From: Chryseobacterium cucumeris | GTDB lineage: Bacteria; Bacteroidota; Bacteroidia; Flavobacteriales; Weeksellaceae | Direction: 5' to 3' | Assembly (NCBI RefSeq): GCF_001593385.1 | Contig: NZ_LUVZ01000001.1 | Coordinates: 1,054,001 to 1,118,000, forward strand | DNA: 64,000 nucleotides | In this document: positions 25,345-34,496 of the stretch, in pieces | Position numbering within the stretch: the first letter of the stretch is position 1 | Layout of the letters: every line of letters starts with the position of its first letter | Notes under the pieces: model-generated | What the model was told of the DNA's origin: nothing | Databases searched by the model: none | The model's input: only the letters and a program-made list of their open reading frames with translations | Position numbers and translations under genes: made by a program

Positions 25345-25995
25345 TTACTTTTTTATGGTTAAAATTGTATAAATTCTTCGTATGGTTTCGTTTCCTGTTT
25401 TACTTTTTATTTCTTCTTCTCTTTCAGAAGTTTTCATTCTCTTAAAACGGCTTTTAGAAATCATTTCTTCCATTTCACTGTTGCTGTACAGAGTGAAATC
25501 GTACTCTGTAAATGGAAGCTTTTCCATGAATTCTTTTTGTCCGAATGTAAGAACAAATGTTCCGTCATCTTTTAAAACTCTATAAATCTCGTTTAGAAAT
25601 TCAACCGGATTTTCCCAGAAATAAACTGTGTTTACGGTAAATATTTTATCAAAAGTTTCATCTTTAAAAGGAAGCTTATTCCCTTCGTATAAAACAAATT
25701 CTGCCTGGCTTTCAAATTCTTTATTGAGCCTTTTGGCTTCATTGTGCATGGTTTCAGAAATGTCAATCCCTGTGTATTTCAGGTTTTTGGCAAGGCTCAT
25801 GATACTTTTCAGGTGTGCGGCATTTCCGTGTCCTATTTCAAGGATTTGCTGGCCGTCATCAATCACAAGTGTTTTGATGCTCTCTAACGTCATGCTGATG
25901 TTAGTGGCATTCATCATTTCACCAATCTCGATGCCTTTTTCACCCTGAGGATTGGCAAGATTCTGTGCGAGGATTTTGAGTTCTTCTTTTTCCAT
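25345..25995 (-). CDS. Class I SAM-dependent methyltransferase within the haem operon
   Basis: A 216-residue Rossmann methyltransferase. Motif I is ILEIGHGNAAHLKSI, the acidic post-I residue is in YTGIDIS, and LPFKDETFDKIFTVNTVYFWENP corresponds to motifs IV. It resembles ubiquinone/menaquinone-type or UbiE-like small-molecule methyltransferases but the substrate is unclear. It is squeezed between hmuV (2 bp) and hmuS (4 bp), so co-expression with haem uptake is almost certain. Confidence 0.85.
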   Translation of the reverse strand: MEKEELKILAQNLANPQGEKGIEIGEMMNATNISMTLESIKTLVIDDGQQILEIGHGNAAHLKSIMSLAKNLKYTGIDISETMHNEAKRLNKEFESQAEFVLYEGNKLPFKDETFDKIFTVNTVYFWENPVEFLNEIYRVLKDDGTFVLTFGQKEFMEKLPFTEYDFTLYSNSEMEEMISKSRFKRMKTSEREEEIKSKTGNETIRRIYTILTIKK

Positions 25996-25997
25996 GG

Positions 25998-26771
25998 TTA
26001 TCCAAAAATGATCATTGGGTTATTCGTAATAGGGTGTCCGCAGATGGTACAGGGGAAGTTATAGGCATTGCTGATATTTTCTTCAGTAAAAACTTCCTGT
26101 GGAGTTCCATAGGCAGAGACTTGTCCTGATTTCATTAATAAAATCTTATCTGCAAACTGTGCAGCAAGGTTCAGATCATGCAAAACAACAATAGCACTGT
26201 TGGCTTTTTTGGTGAAATTTTTGATAATTTCCAATGCTTTGTACTGATGTTTTATATCTAAATTATTCAACGGTTCGTCCAGAAAAACCAGTTTATGGGC
26301 AATTCCATTTTCAAGCTGTGCCATCACTCTTGACAGATGTACACGCTGCTTTTCTCCTCCCGAAAGGGTATTGTATTCTCTTTCTTTGAGATGAAAAATA
26401 TCGGTTTCGTACATCATATTGTTCATGGCTTCAAGATCTTCTTTTCCTGGTTGGGCATCAAAATAAGGATATCTTCCCATCATGATCACGTCCTTCACTT
26501 CAAGCGGAATATCATTGCTGTTATGCTGCGAGAACTTGGCTTTGTGTTTAGAAAGTTCCCGGATATTCCATTCTCTGATGGGTTTATCTTTAAACAGAAC
26601 TTTGTTATTTCCGGATTTCACTTCATCTGCCAATACGCTCAGAAGACTTGATTTTCCTGCTCCATTGGGTCCCACAATGGCCAGGAATTCACCATATTCC
26701 AGTGAGACATTTACCCCGTCCAGAATCCGGAATTCTTTATGTTGATAATTAATCTGATGTGCCTTGATCAT
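25998..26771 (-). CDS. hmuV: Hemin ABC transporter ATP-binding protein
   Basis: ATPase of the hemin importer. In its 257 residues: Walker A GPNGAGKSSL near 33-42, Q-loop SQHNSNDIPL, signature LSGGEKQRVHLSRVMAQL, Walker B KLVFLDEPLNNLD and the switch His in VVLHDLNLAA. The C-terminal CTICGHPI motif carries two Cys. Start codon is shared with the last base of the permease stop, so translation is coupled. Confidence 0.94.
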   Translation of the reverse strand: MIKAHQINYQHKEFRILDGVNVSLEYGEFLAIVGPNGAGKSSLLSVLADEVKSGNNKVLFKDKPIREWNIRELSKHKAKFSQHNSNDIPLEVKDVIMMGRYPYFDAQPGKEDLEAMNNMMYETDIFHLKEREYNTLSGGEKQRVHLSRVMAQLENGIAHKLVFLDEPLNNLDIKHQYKALEIIKNFTKKANSAIVVLHDLNLAAQFADKILLMKSGQVSAYGTPQEVFTEENISNAYNFPCTICGHPITNNPMIIFG

Positions 26772-27811
26772 TACAGTGATTTTTTAAATTTAACCAAAAT
26801 AGCGATAAAAATAGGGCCTCCCATTAAGGCTGTTAAAATCCCTATCGGCAGTTCTGACGGTGCCACAATACTTCTGCTGAAGGTATCTGCCGTTAATAAC
26901 AAAATGCTTCCGCACATTGCCGATAATGGCAAAATAAAAACATAATTGGATTTGAATAAAAGCCTTAAAATATAAGGTACAATAAGCCCTACAAAACCAA
27001 TTGTTCCTGAAAATGCCACGCAGGTTCCCACCATTAATGCCACGGTGATGATGATCTGCTTTTTCAGTCTTTCCACATTGATTCCCAGATGCTGTGCATC
27101 TTTTTCTCCCAGCATCATTGCATTTAAGGCTTTTCCTTTGGGTAATAAAATGATGTAGGCGATGGTGATCACAATGGCGAGAATGATATTTTTCGTCCAT
27201 GTTGCTGCGGCCAGGCTTCCCAGATTCCAGAAAGTAAGATCTCTGAGCTGTTCATCTTTTGAAATATAGATCAAAAATCCGGTTATCGAAAACCCGATAG
27301 CTGTAATGGCAACTCCGGTAAGCAGCATCATCACTACATTGGTTTTCCCTCCGCTTGTTGAAATTCTGTAGACCAGCATCATGGATAAAAAAGAACCGAT
27401 AAAAGCGGCTATTCCTACCAGTGAAAATTGTACAGCTTCAGGAAGATATTCTTTGAAATGTCCTCCTAAAACAATCGCAATGGCTGCCAGCAATGTTGCT
27501 CCTGATGTAAGTCCTATTAAATCTCCGGTTGCCAGAGGATTCTTGAAAAGTCCCTGAAGGCTCGTCCCGGAAACCGACAACATACTTCCCACTAAAATGG
27601 CCATGATAATCCTGGCTGCTCTTACGTCCCAGATCACATATTTATCACTCAGCGATAAACCGGGATCTTCTTTTATAAATTGCCACAGAGCCCTGAACGG
27701 AGAGTTTTCTCCGAAATCATAAACTCCTATATTAAGTGACAGTACTGCTATAATGGCAAGCAGTACCGCACTTATCATTAGATAAAAGTATAATTTACTT
27801 GGTGCTTTCAA
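26771..27811 (-). CDS. hmuU: Hemin ABC transporter permease (FecCD family)
   Basis: Inner-membrane permease, 346 residues with about ten helices. Family signatures include GTSLQGLFKNPLATGDLIGLTSGA near 83, and FSGTIGFVGLIVPYILRLLFKSNYVFILPLSA near 270. It overlaps hmuT by 17 bp and touches hmuV. Together with HmuT and HmuV it forms the haem importer. Confidence 0.94.
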   Translation of the reverse strand: MKAPSKLYFYLMISAVLLAIIAVLSLNIGVYDFGENSPFRALWQFIKEDPGLSLSDKYVIWDVRAARIIMAILVGSMLSVSGTSLQGLFKNPLATGDLIGLTSGATLLAAIAIVLGGHFKEYLPEAVQFSLVGIAAFIGSFLSMMLVYRISTSGGKTNVVMMLLTGVAITAIGFSITGFLIYISKDEQLRDLTFWNLGSLAAATWTKNIILAIVITIAYIILLPKGKALNAMMLGEKDAQHLGINVERLKKQIIITVALMVGTCVAFSGTIGFVGLIVPYILRLLFKSNYVFILPLSAMCGSILLLTADTFSRSIVAPSELPIGILTALMGGPIFIAILVKFKKSL

Positions 27812-28673
27812 TTAAAAGTTTGTTTAATCCTACTGCTGCTTCTCCTACTCTTGGTCCAAAACCTGATACTAAACCTCCGTCCATTGCAATGATTTTCTTG
27901 TTCTTACCTGCATTGGTCTGAGATACTCCCGGCATTTTTAGCGCACCTTCGTTTCCTCCTGCTCCCTGTAAACCGGTTTCAAAGAAGAATAATACATCAG
28001 GATTAGCTTTTACAACGGCTTCCGGTGTCAATGGTTTGAAATCTTCAAAATCGGTTACTGCATTTTCTCCTCCTGCAAGGGTGATCAATGAAGCCATTGG
28101 TGTGTTTTTACCGCTCACCATCAGCATATTTCCTCTTGCGTAGATGAACAAAACCTTTGGTTTTTTAGCGATAGGCTGTACCTGCTTAAGGTCAGCATCA
28201 ATTTTATCGTTTAGTTTCTGATAATCTGTATTTCCTATAGCTTTTGCTACCTGCTCGATCAGTTTTTTAGTTCCTTCAACCGTATATTCCTGTTTGAAAA
28301 CTTCGGTTTGAATCCCTGAGGATTTGATTTTCTCCATTAATTCCGGATTGATATCTTTATCAGAAGCCAGAATCAATGTTGGGTTTACAGCCATGATCGG
28401 TTCAATTGTCATTGATCTCATGTGTCCTAAATCTTTCGCTGTAGCTTTTAATGAAGCAGGATAGGTGCTGGTAACATCAGTTCCTACGATTTCTTTTTCG
28501 TGACCTAAAGCAGCTACGATTTCAGTAATTCCTCCGTTTAATGTTACTATTTTATTGTTGGTTTTGGGTGCTTCTGAACTGGCTTCTGTTGTATTTTCTT
28601 TTGCTCCTGTCTCTGCTTTTTTGCAAGAATATACTGCTACAAGAACAGAAGCTGCAAGGATGAATTTTTTCAT
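27795..28673 (-). CDS. hmuT: Hemin-binding lipoprotein of the ABC importer
   Basis: Periplasmic substrate-binding protein, 292 residues, anchored as a lipoprotein (MKKFILAASVLVAVYSC, Cys17) with a Glu/Thr-rich linker. The mature part fits the HmuT class III binding protein: ITEIVAALGHEKEIVGTDVTSTYPAS at the start and VGEAAVGLNKLL at the end. It delivers haem to HmuUV. Starts 21 bp after the HmuY-like lipoprotein stop. Confidence 0.92.
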   Translation of the reverse strand: MKKFILAASVLVAVYSCKKAETGAKENTTEASSEAPKTNNKIVTLNGGITEIVAALGHEKEIVGTDVTSTYPASLKATAKDLGHMRSMTIEPIMAVNPTLILASDKDINPELMEKIKSSGIQTEVFKQEYTVEGTKKLIEQVAKAIGNTDYQKLNDKIDADLKQVQPIAKKPKVLFIYARGNMLMVSGKNTPMASLITLAGGENAVTDFEDFKPLTPEAVVKANPDVLFFFETGLQGAGGNEGALKMPGVSQTNAGKNKKIIAMDGGLVSGFGPRVGEAAVGLNKLLIESTK

Positions 28674-28694
28674 GATATACTATTATTTGATTAT

Positions 28695-29810
28695 TTATAA
28701 AGGTTCGAATTCAAAATTGGTGTATCCTCTTTCTCCTTTTGTATTTTTCATGGTATTGAATCTCAGCTTGAAATAAAAGCCTTCAGCATCTTTCAATACA
28801 AAAAAACGGTCTGCATACACAAAAGGAACAGGATTGGATGCTGTACCGGTAGTGGTTCTCCATTTATCCCCGATAGCCCTCTGGTCATTGAAAACAAATT
28901 TTGAAGACTCTACATCTTTTAGTTTAAATGCATTGTAAGCAGCATCAAGATTTCCTGTAACCGTTACCTGGTAAGCACCTACTCCATTCAAAGTATTGGT
29001 TGTTACAAAATCTGCATAAAAATAGCTACCTGCACTGGTTGTAGGTCCCATGAAAACTTCATTGGTAAATGTTGTGAATGCCAGATCCCATTTCTTTTTC
29101 TTTGGCTGAATTTTTATCGGGGTTCCTGTTTTCAGATTGAAGAATGAGAAGCTGTATTCTGTATCTTTTGTAATGATATATTCTTTGATGTCTGCTTCTG
29201 CTGCGTTCACATCACCATAACGGATTTTGTATCCATTCTGAGCTCTCAGGATCTGAATTTTTTTCCATCCTCTCGGATCACCGGACAATGAAACTGAACC
29301 TGCCCCGATATTGGCAGCAGAAGGTATCTCTCTCCCGAGATTGATCAGATACACAGGATTATCCGCATCATTTTCTTTGATGGCATCAATTCCTGAAGTC
29401 TGATTCAGGAAGTCACCATTAGGATTGTCAACATATTTCATATTGGCAGCATCAAATGTTCCTACCTGAGCAATATCTTTTAAACTTGAAATATCAGCTT
29501 CCTTTACTTTACTGATGTCTGATGCGTTGGGTATTTTGACCACCGTCATGGCAAGAGATCCGTTCATGATCACTCTGTAGGCATCGCCGCTGTAAAAACC
29601 AAGATCCCAGTCTGTCCTGCTGTTGACCGCCGGATTGGTGTAGTCACTTAAATCGATCCAAACCTGGTTAGGTTCTGTAGGGCCGCCAATTGGCACACTT
29701 ACTTCAGATCCCGTCATAGGCGGAACCGAAACCGGATCTTCGTCTGCAGAAAGACAAGACTGTGTGGCTGCCATGATGGAAAGAACAGATATTATTTTTA
29801 AATACTTCAT
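28695..29810 (-). CDS. hmuY: HmuY-family haem-binding lipoprotein
   Basis: Surface lipoprotein of 371 residues (signal MKYLKIISVLSIMAATQSC, Cys19). It contains the HmuY-type beta-rich domain: VWIDLSDYTNPAVNSRTDWDLGFYSG near 50 and FSFFNLKTGTPIKIQPKKKKWDLAFT near 230, a duplicated strand-W-D-L-x-F pattern. HmuY of Porphyromonas gingivalis captures haem and hands it to the TonB receptor HmuR; here the receptor gene is immediately upstream (16 bp). Assignment to the family is by pattern; haem ligands were not identified. Confidence 0.8.
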   Translation of the reverse strand: MKYLKIISVLSIMAATQSCLSADEDPVSVPPMTGSEVSVPIGGPTEPNQVWIDLSDYTNPAVNSRTDWDLGFYSGDAYRVIMNGSLAMTVVKIPNASDISKVKEADISSLKDIAQVGTFDAANMKYVDNPNGDFLNQTSGIDAIKENDADNPVYLINLGREIPSAANIGAGSVSLSGDPRGWKKIQILRAQNGYKIRYGDVNAAEADIKEYIITKDTEYSFSFFNLKTGTPIKIQPKKKKWDLAFTTFTNEVFMGPTTSAGSYFYADFVTTNTLNGVGAYQVTVTGNLDAAYNAFKLKDVESSKFVFNDQRAIGDKWRTTTGTASNPVPFVYADRFFVLKDAEGFYFKLRFNTMKNTKGERGYTNFEFEPL

Positions 29811-29826
29811 AATCGTAACTTATTAT

Positions 29827-31932
29827 TTAAAATTGAAACATTAATCGGGCAAAATAGCTTCTGCCATAATATAAATTAACAAACCCATTGGCAGCTGTAT
29901 GAGCTGAACCGGCCACTGCCGTAGAGTTTAATCTTGTGACATCAAATATATTTTTCACTCCTGCAGAAATTTCAAAATGCTTATTCCAGAAAGGCTGGCT
30001 CACAATAAAATCCATCATATGGAAACTATCTATTTTTCCAAGACGGAAGTCATTAGCTCCATCGGATACATAAATTCTGTCCGGACCTGTGAATTTGTAG
30101 TAAAGGGCAAAATTGGTGTCGGTACTTTTCAGTTTGTAAGTTGCTGAAGCGCCTGCCTGTAGCAGATACTGAAAGTCTGTTGGGGAAGAAGATTTCAAAT
30201 CAATCATCGATACGGAAGTTCCGTTTACTGATCCTCTTAAAGACAGGACAAACTGATCTTTTCTGAAATCTACATTAGCGGAGAATAGTAGATTTTTATA
30301 GGTATTAAGGTTCATATATTTGTAGGTGGACGGCTCTTTAATCATCACCATTTCAATTCTGTCACGTACATCAAGGTATAATGCGTCTACTCCATAAGCG
30401 ATCTTCCATCCATTATCTGCTGAAAAGTTCTGATTCCAGAAAAGTCCTGCAGAGAATCCTTTTTCAGGATTCAAGTCCGGATTTCCCTGTACATCATGAT
30501 TAAGATTCACAAAATAGGTGTACAACTCGTCATATTTTGGGAAGCGGTTAGCCGATCCCACAACTGCTCTAAGGTTTGAATTCTCAGAGGTTTTATATCT
30601 TGCTGATAAAGAATAGTTGTACTGATTATTAAAGTTTTCGCTAAGAGAAAGTCTTACTCCCGGTCTTAAAGAGAATTTGTCTGACACATTCCATTCTGCA
30701 GAAAGGAAATTGGAATAGGTGAAGATCTTTCTTTTTACCGCCTCACCGAAGAAATCTCCGGCAATTAAAGCGGCATAGCCATTGGTATAGTCTAATTCAT
30801 ACCCTAACTGGAAATCAAAAACTTTGCTGTCGAGGAAGTTGCTGAACATCCCTCTTGAATAGATGACATCGGTCTTATAATAAGACTTTTCTTCCTGACG
30901 GCTTTTGATTTGTCTGTTCGGGATATCGTAATTATAGTCGTAGTATTTCCTATCCTGGTTCTGATACGAGAAGTCTCCCATGTATCGGATATGTCCCAGA
31001 TTAGTCTGAATATTGAACTGGTGAATCCATCGATCGGTGTTATATCTTCTGTCTCTGCTTTCATACGAAACACCGCCCAATCCATCATTAAGAGGATTTC
31101 TGTTTACTTCCGGATTATAGAAATTGAATTTTTCGTCAAGATAAGATAACTTGTAAAAGAATGTCGTTTTATTTTTGGTATATCTTAATAAAGCAGACGC
31201 ATCATACTGATCTTTCGGGTTCCATTCATACCCTCTCTGGTTATCCTGCCCGAAATATTTGTAGCCTTTGCTTTCTCCTTCATATCCCATAAACTGATTA
31301 TGGTTGAAATTGATACTGGCAAACCATTCATTGCTGATGTTATAATCTACATTAAGGTTCTGAATATGCCTTCCGTTTCCTCTTTTCTTAAGATCATAGT
31401 TGTCCCTTACTGTTTCTTCCTGTATCGAACCTCTAACACTGATCTTTTTTGTACTGTTTTTTTTGGTAATAATGTTGATAACCCCGGCAACGGCACCATT
31501 TCCATATTCAACCCCCATACTTCCTTTTACAATTTCTATTCTTTCGATATTGCTTAGAGTAATTTTGGTAAGGTCTATATTACTTCCCAGTCCTGTATCC
31601 CCTACTACCGGTATATTGTCTATAAGGATTTTCACATAGTCTCCGTTAAGTCCCATGATGTTGGCGGTGGAATTTCCTGAACGCGTATCCGGAGTGATCT
31701 GTATATTCAGACTTTGATTCAGAACCTCAGCAACATTCGTTGCTGCCATATTTTTGATCTGTTCTGCATCAATAACATCAACCTTATATATCGATTTGTT
31801 AATGGACTGTTGCATATACTGTCCTGTAATAACAACTTCTTCAATTTTCTTTTGATTAAGAGAATCCTTTTCTTGTGCATTTACCCATAAGGCCACGGAT
31901 AACGATAGAACGGAAAGCACTTTCTTCTTCAT
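29827..31932 (-). CDS. hmuR: TonB-dependent outer-membrane haem receptor
   Basis: Outer-membrane receptor of 701 residues from the ATG at 31932; an ATG at 31977 would add 15 residues before the signal peptide and lie inside the promoter region. Signal MKKKVLSVLSLSVALWVNAQ is followed by a TonB box-like region (KIEEVVITGQYM), the plug (INIQITPDTRSGNSTANIMG; IERIEIVKGSMGVEYGNGAVAGVINIITKK) and a beta barrel ending in an aromatic residue (FARLMFQF). Substrate haem is inferred from the adjacent hmuY and hmuTUV genes. Confidence 0.9.
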   Translation of the reverse strand: MKKKVLSVLSLSVALWVNAQEKDSLNQKKIEEVVITGQYMQQSINKSIYKVDVIDAEQIKNMAATNVAEVLNQSLNIQITPDTRSGNSTANIMGLNGDYVKILIDNIPVVGDTGLGSNIDLTKITLSNIERIEIVKGSMGVEYGNGAVAGVINIITKKNSTKKISVRGSIQEETVRDNYDLKKRGNGRHIQNLNVDYNISNEWFASINFNHNQFMGYEGESKGYKYFGQDNQRGYEWNPKDQYDASALLRYTKNKTTFFYKLSYLDEKFNFYNPEVNRNPLNDGLGGVSYESRDRRYNTDRWIHQFNIQTNLGHIRYMGDFSYQNQDRKYYDYNYDIPNRQIKSRQEEKSYYKTDVIYSRGMFSNFLDSKVFDFQLGYELDYTNGYAALIAGDFFGEAVKRKIFTYSNFLSAEWNVSDKFSLRPGVRLSLSENFNNQYNYSLSARYKTSENSNLRAVVGSANRFPKYDELYTYFVNLNHDVQGNPDLNPEKGFSAGLFWNQNFSADNGWKIAYGVDALYLDVRDRIEMVMIKEPSTYKYMNLNTYKNLLFSANVDFRKDQFVLSLRGSVNGTSVSMIDLKSSSPTDFQYLLQAGASATYKLKSTDTNFALYYKFTGPDRIYVSDGANDFRLGKIDSFHMMDFIVSQPFWNKHFEISAGVKNIFDVTRLNSTAVAGSAHTAANGFVNLYYGRSYFARLMFQF

Positions 31933-31950
31933 AAGGGTACAAATTTTCAG

Positions 31951-31958
31951 CAAATATA
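31951..31958 (-). promoter_or_regulatory. -7 promoter element of the haem receptor operon
   Basis: On the minus strand this reads TATATTTG, an exact TAnnTTTG match, 18 bp before the receptor ATG at 31932. The TTATTTAGA box at 31964-31978 lies in its spacer, so a protein bound there would block it. Confidence 0.55.
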
Positions 31959-31963
31959 AAACT

Positions 31964-32017
31964 TTATTTAGACTCATTAAAAATAATTATATATTTTTGT
32001 GTAATAATTCTAAATAA
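31964..32017. promoter_or_regulatory. Divergent promoter with paired iron-box-like operators
   Basis: Box TTATTTAGACTCATT (31964-31978) and an inverted box (32003-32017, TTATTTAGAATTATT on the minus strand) flank the plus-strand -7 element TATTTTTG (31992-31999); the second box overlaps the expected transcription start. The same arrangement, with identical 39-bp offset, recurs at 32960-33013. Fur is the likely ligand given the haem genes on both sides. Confidence 0.65.
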
Positions 32018-32027
32018 AAATAATCTC

Positions 32028-32834
32028 ATGAAATTACAATTACTTTTAGGAGCTCTGATGTTTACAGCCTTAACGGCGAATGCTCAGGTATCTAACATCA
32101 ATGAAAATTTCAACAATTTTACCGCTGGGAATACTACTTTCCCTCAGTTTGGATGGTCTGCCATCGTTGCACCAATAACCGGTGAGTTTCCTCCTGTACC
32201 TCCAAGAATGATTGTAGCAGGAGATTCCAACAGATTCGTTCAGTCGTATGCAGGAAACAATGCAACAGGTTCTTCTTATCTGATTACGCCGCAGATTGAG
32301 ACTCCAACAGGAAATAAAACTCTGACTTTTGATACTACCCTGGTATCTCCATCTCCTGGTCCGGGAAGCATTCAGATAGGAGTAGCCTCCAACCCTGCAG
32401 ACATGTCAACATTCGTTCCTGTAGGAAGCCCTATCAATGTATCGGTTATTGGTACAGTACAGAATATCAGTGTTAATATTCCGGCATCCACAGGCTCATA
32501 CATTGTATTTAAGTTCACTCCTACTGCTACTCACGTAGCAATCCAGATAGATAATGTAGTGTATAATACAACTGCTTCTTTAGGCGTATCAGACAACAAT
32601 AAATCGACAGAAAATTTCAGATTTGCCTTAAATTCTGATCAGTCTGCAATAGAATTCATTGCCAAAAAAGATCCTAAAAACATTCAGATCTATTCTGCAG
32701 CAGGACAAAAAGCAGCGGAAGGTAAACTGAACGGACAAAGATTTGATATCAGCACACTTCAGACAGGAGTATATTATATGAATATTGAAACAGCAGAAGG
32801 AAAATTCATTCAATCAAAATTCATTAAAAAATAA
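32028..32834 (+). CDS. Secreted T9SS-sorted protein with choice-of-anchor-like domain
   Basis: A 268-residue secreted protein: signal MKLQLLLGALMFTALTANAQ, a beta-sandwich domain (about 25-190) starting NINENFNNFTAG...FPQFGWSAI, similar in style to cleaved-adhesin/choice-of-anchor J modules, and a C-terminal type A sorting domain (about 195-268) ending SGVYY-like TGVYYMNIETAEGKFIQSKFIKK. It faces the TonB receptor gene across a shared iron-box promoter, so it is probably induced together with haem uptake. Its ligand is unknown. Confidence 0.82.
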   Translation: MKLQLLLGALMFTALTANAQVSNINENFNNFTAGNTTFPQFGWSAIVAPITGEFPPVPPRMIVAGDSNRFVQSYAGNNATGSSYLITPQIETPTGNKTLTFDTTLVSPSPGPGSIQIGVASNPADMSTFVPVGSPINVSVIGTVQNISVNIPASTGSYIVFKFTPTATHVAIQIDNVVYNTTASLGVSDNNKSTENFRFALNSDQSAIEFIAKKDPKNIQIYSAAGQKAAEGKLNGQRFDISTLQTGVYYMNIETAEGKFIQSKFIKK

Positions 32835-32863
32835 GGTTCATCAGACTATTATTGGCCTTTATT

Positions 32864-32895
32864 AAAGCCGGTAGGACTGTTCTTACCGGCTTTTC
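32864..32895 (+). terminator. Intrinsic terminator
   Basis: AAAGCCGGTA pairs with TACCGGCTTT around a 10-nt loop, followed by TTTT-rich sequence. It separates the two T9SS cargo genes, which have their own promoters. Confidence 0.8.
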
Positions 32896-32959
32896 TATGC
32901 TTTGATTTTTATTATTTTCTGGTAGTGATTAAAATAAAAACACGATAAAAATCATGTTT

Positions 32960-33013
32960 TTATTTAGACTGATTAAAAATAATTATATAATTTTGTGGAA
33001 TCATTCTAAATAA
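32960..33013 (+). promoter_or_regulatory. Second promoter with paired iron-box-like operators
   Basis: TTATTTAGACTGATT (32960-32974), -7 element TAATTTTG (32988-32995), inverted box at 32999-33013 (TTATTTAGAATGATT on the minus strand). Layout and spacing match the promoter at 31964-32017, and the sequence between the boxes is also nearly the same. Confidence 0.65.
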
Positions 33014-33031
33014 GGATTTAAAAAATAAATT

Positions 33032-34324
33032 ATGAAAACAAAACTATTATTGGCATCAGTACTGGCACTGTCTGTTCAGCAGACTGTTTTGGCGCAGACT
33101 GACGCGTTGGGATATTCACAGGTCAATATGACCATGGGAAGCGGATATCAAAACCGCGTGTTTGTGAACCTTGCAGATGGTAATATGGTTTCTCAGCCAG
33201 CCAATACGTGGGATATTGCTTTTTATAGGAACTCAAACTATGCGTTCGGATCAAGAGTCAATGATGCTAAAGATATTGAAGTATTCACTGCATCAACCAA
33301 CTTAGCAGACTGGGATAACATCAGCATCAGCAATGAAGCTTCATGGGGCGATCCTCTTTATAATCCGGACCAGACCACTGACTGGAGCCAGGGCGCTTTT
33401 GAACAGGGACCAGTAACCTCTCCAAACCCCAATATTCCTTCAACCGGCTGGGGCGTTTATAACCCGGTGAACCACCACATTCAGGGGAAAGCAATTTTTG
33501 TTTTAAAATATGCTTCAGGAACCTATATCAAGTTTGCCATTGAAGATGCTTTTGCAGGATATACCTTCAGATATTCAAAATGGAATGGGACTTCATGGGG
33601 AGCTACAGAAACCAGAACCATCGCCAATGGAACAGATGATTCATATTTCAACTATTTCTCATTTGATACCGGAGAAAAAGTTCCCAATCTTGAGCCTTCC
33701 AGAACGGCATGGGATTTCGTATTCACCAAATATTACACGTTCTATATGGGTGTGCAGATGTACCCGCTTTCCGGAGCGATTCAAAGTCCGAACGTAAAAG
33801 TGGCAATGGTTCAGCCTGAAACACAGCAAACAGAATCGTATGCAATTCCTGCTAATGCAAGTTTCTCATCTGCTATTACCACAGTAGGACATTCATGGAA
33901 AGGGATCGGGACAGTGAAAAATGATGTGGTCTACTACGTCAAAAAAGGAAATGATTACTACAGAATGTACTTTACTACCAATGGTGGTGCCAGTACAGGA
34001 AATATGTATTTCAAATACAAAAAGATCACGGAAACGTTAGGAATTACTGAAGTTGGAAAAAAAGCATCATTCGGTATTTATCCTAATCCAGCTACTGCGG
34101 ATAAAAAAGTAACGGTTCTTTTTGATGTTAAAGAAAAAACAGGTAATAAGGGAAATGTAGAGGTCTATGACCTTACCGGGAAAAAGGTATATTCGGATGA
34201 ACTTACAAACCAGGCAGGATTCTACAAGCAGGACCTGAACCTTTCTACACTTCCATCAGGAAATTACCTTGTAAAAATTACTTACGGTGGTCATTCGGAG
34301 ACGAAAAAGCTTATCGTGAAATAA
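33032..34324 (+). CDS. Secreted HmuY-like protein with T9SS sorting domain
   Basis: A 430-residue secreted protein: signal KTKLLLASVLALSVQQTVLAQ, two HmuY-type halves (NRVFVNLADGNMV...NTWDIAFYRNSNYAFGSRVN near 45-75, and YFNYFSFDTGEKVPNLEPSRTAWDFVFTKY near 205-235), then a type A sorting domain from about 348 (FGIYPNPATADKKVTV) to SETKKLIVK. The W-D-(I/F)-x-F pattern resembles that of the lipoprotein at 28695-29810. A T9SS-exported haem-binding protein (hemophore) is the natural reading, supported by the iron-box promoter; haem binding itself is inference. Confidence 0.82.
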   Translation: MKTKLLLASVLALSVQQTVLAQTDALGYSQVNMTMGSGYQNRVFVNLADGNMVSQPANTWDIAFYRNSNYAFGSRVNDAKDIEVFTASTNLADWDNISISNEASWGDPLYNPDQTTDWSQGAFEQGPVTSPNPNIPSTGWGVYNPVNHHIQGKAIFVLKYASGTYIKFAIEDAFAGYTFRYSKWNGTSWGATETRTIANGTDDSYFNYFSFDTGEKVPNLEPSRTAWDFVFTKYYTFYMGVQMYPLSGAIQSPNVKVAMVQPETQQTESYAIPANASFSSAITTVGHSWKGIGTVKNDVVYYVKKGNDYYRMYFTTNGGASTGNMYFKYKKITETLGITEVGKKASFGIYPNPATADKKVTVLFDVKEKTGNKGNVEVYDLTGKKVYSDELTNQAGFYKQDLNLSTLPSGNYLVKITYGGHSETKKLIVK

Positions 34325-34360
34325 ACTTTCTATTTTAATACTTTCTATTTTTTCTAATAA

Positions 34361-34400
34361 AAAGGCGGTTTCAGATTGTTGAAACCGCCTTTTATTTTTT
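34361..34400 (+). terminator. Intrinsic terminator after the HmuY-like secreted protein
   Basis: AAAGGCGGTTTCA pairs with TGAAACCGCCTTT around a short loop, followed by TTATTTTTT. Confidence 0.88.
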
Positions 34401-34496
34401 CTTCATTAAAGAACTTAAAAATATAAAAAACAAATAGTTATATAAGATTCTTCTTTAAATCATTAAATTTTTAAATCTTTAAACCCTTCAATACCA

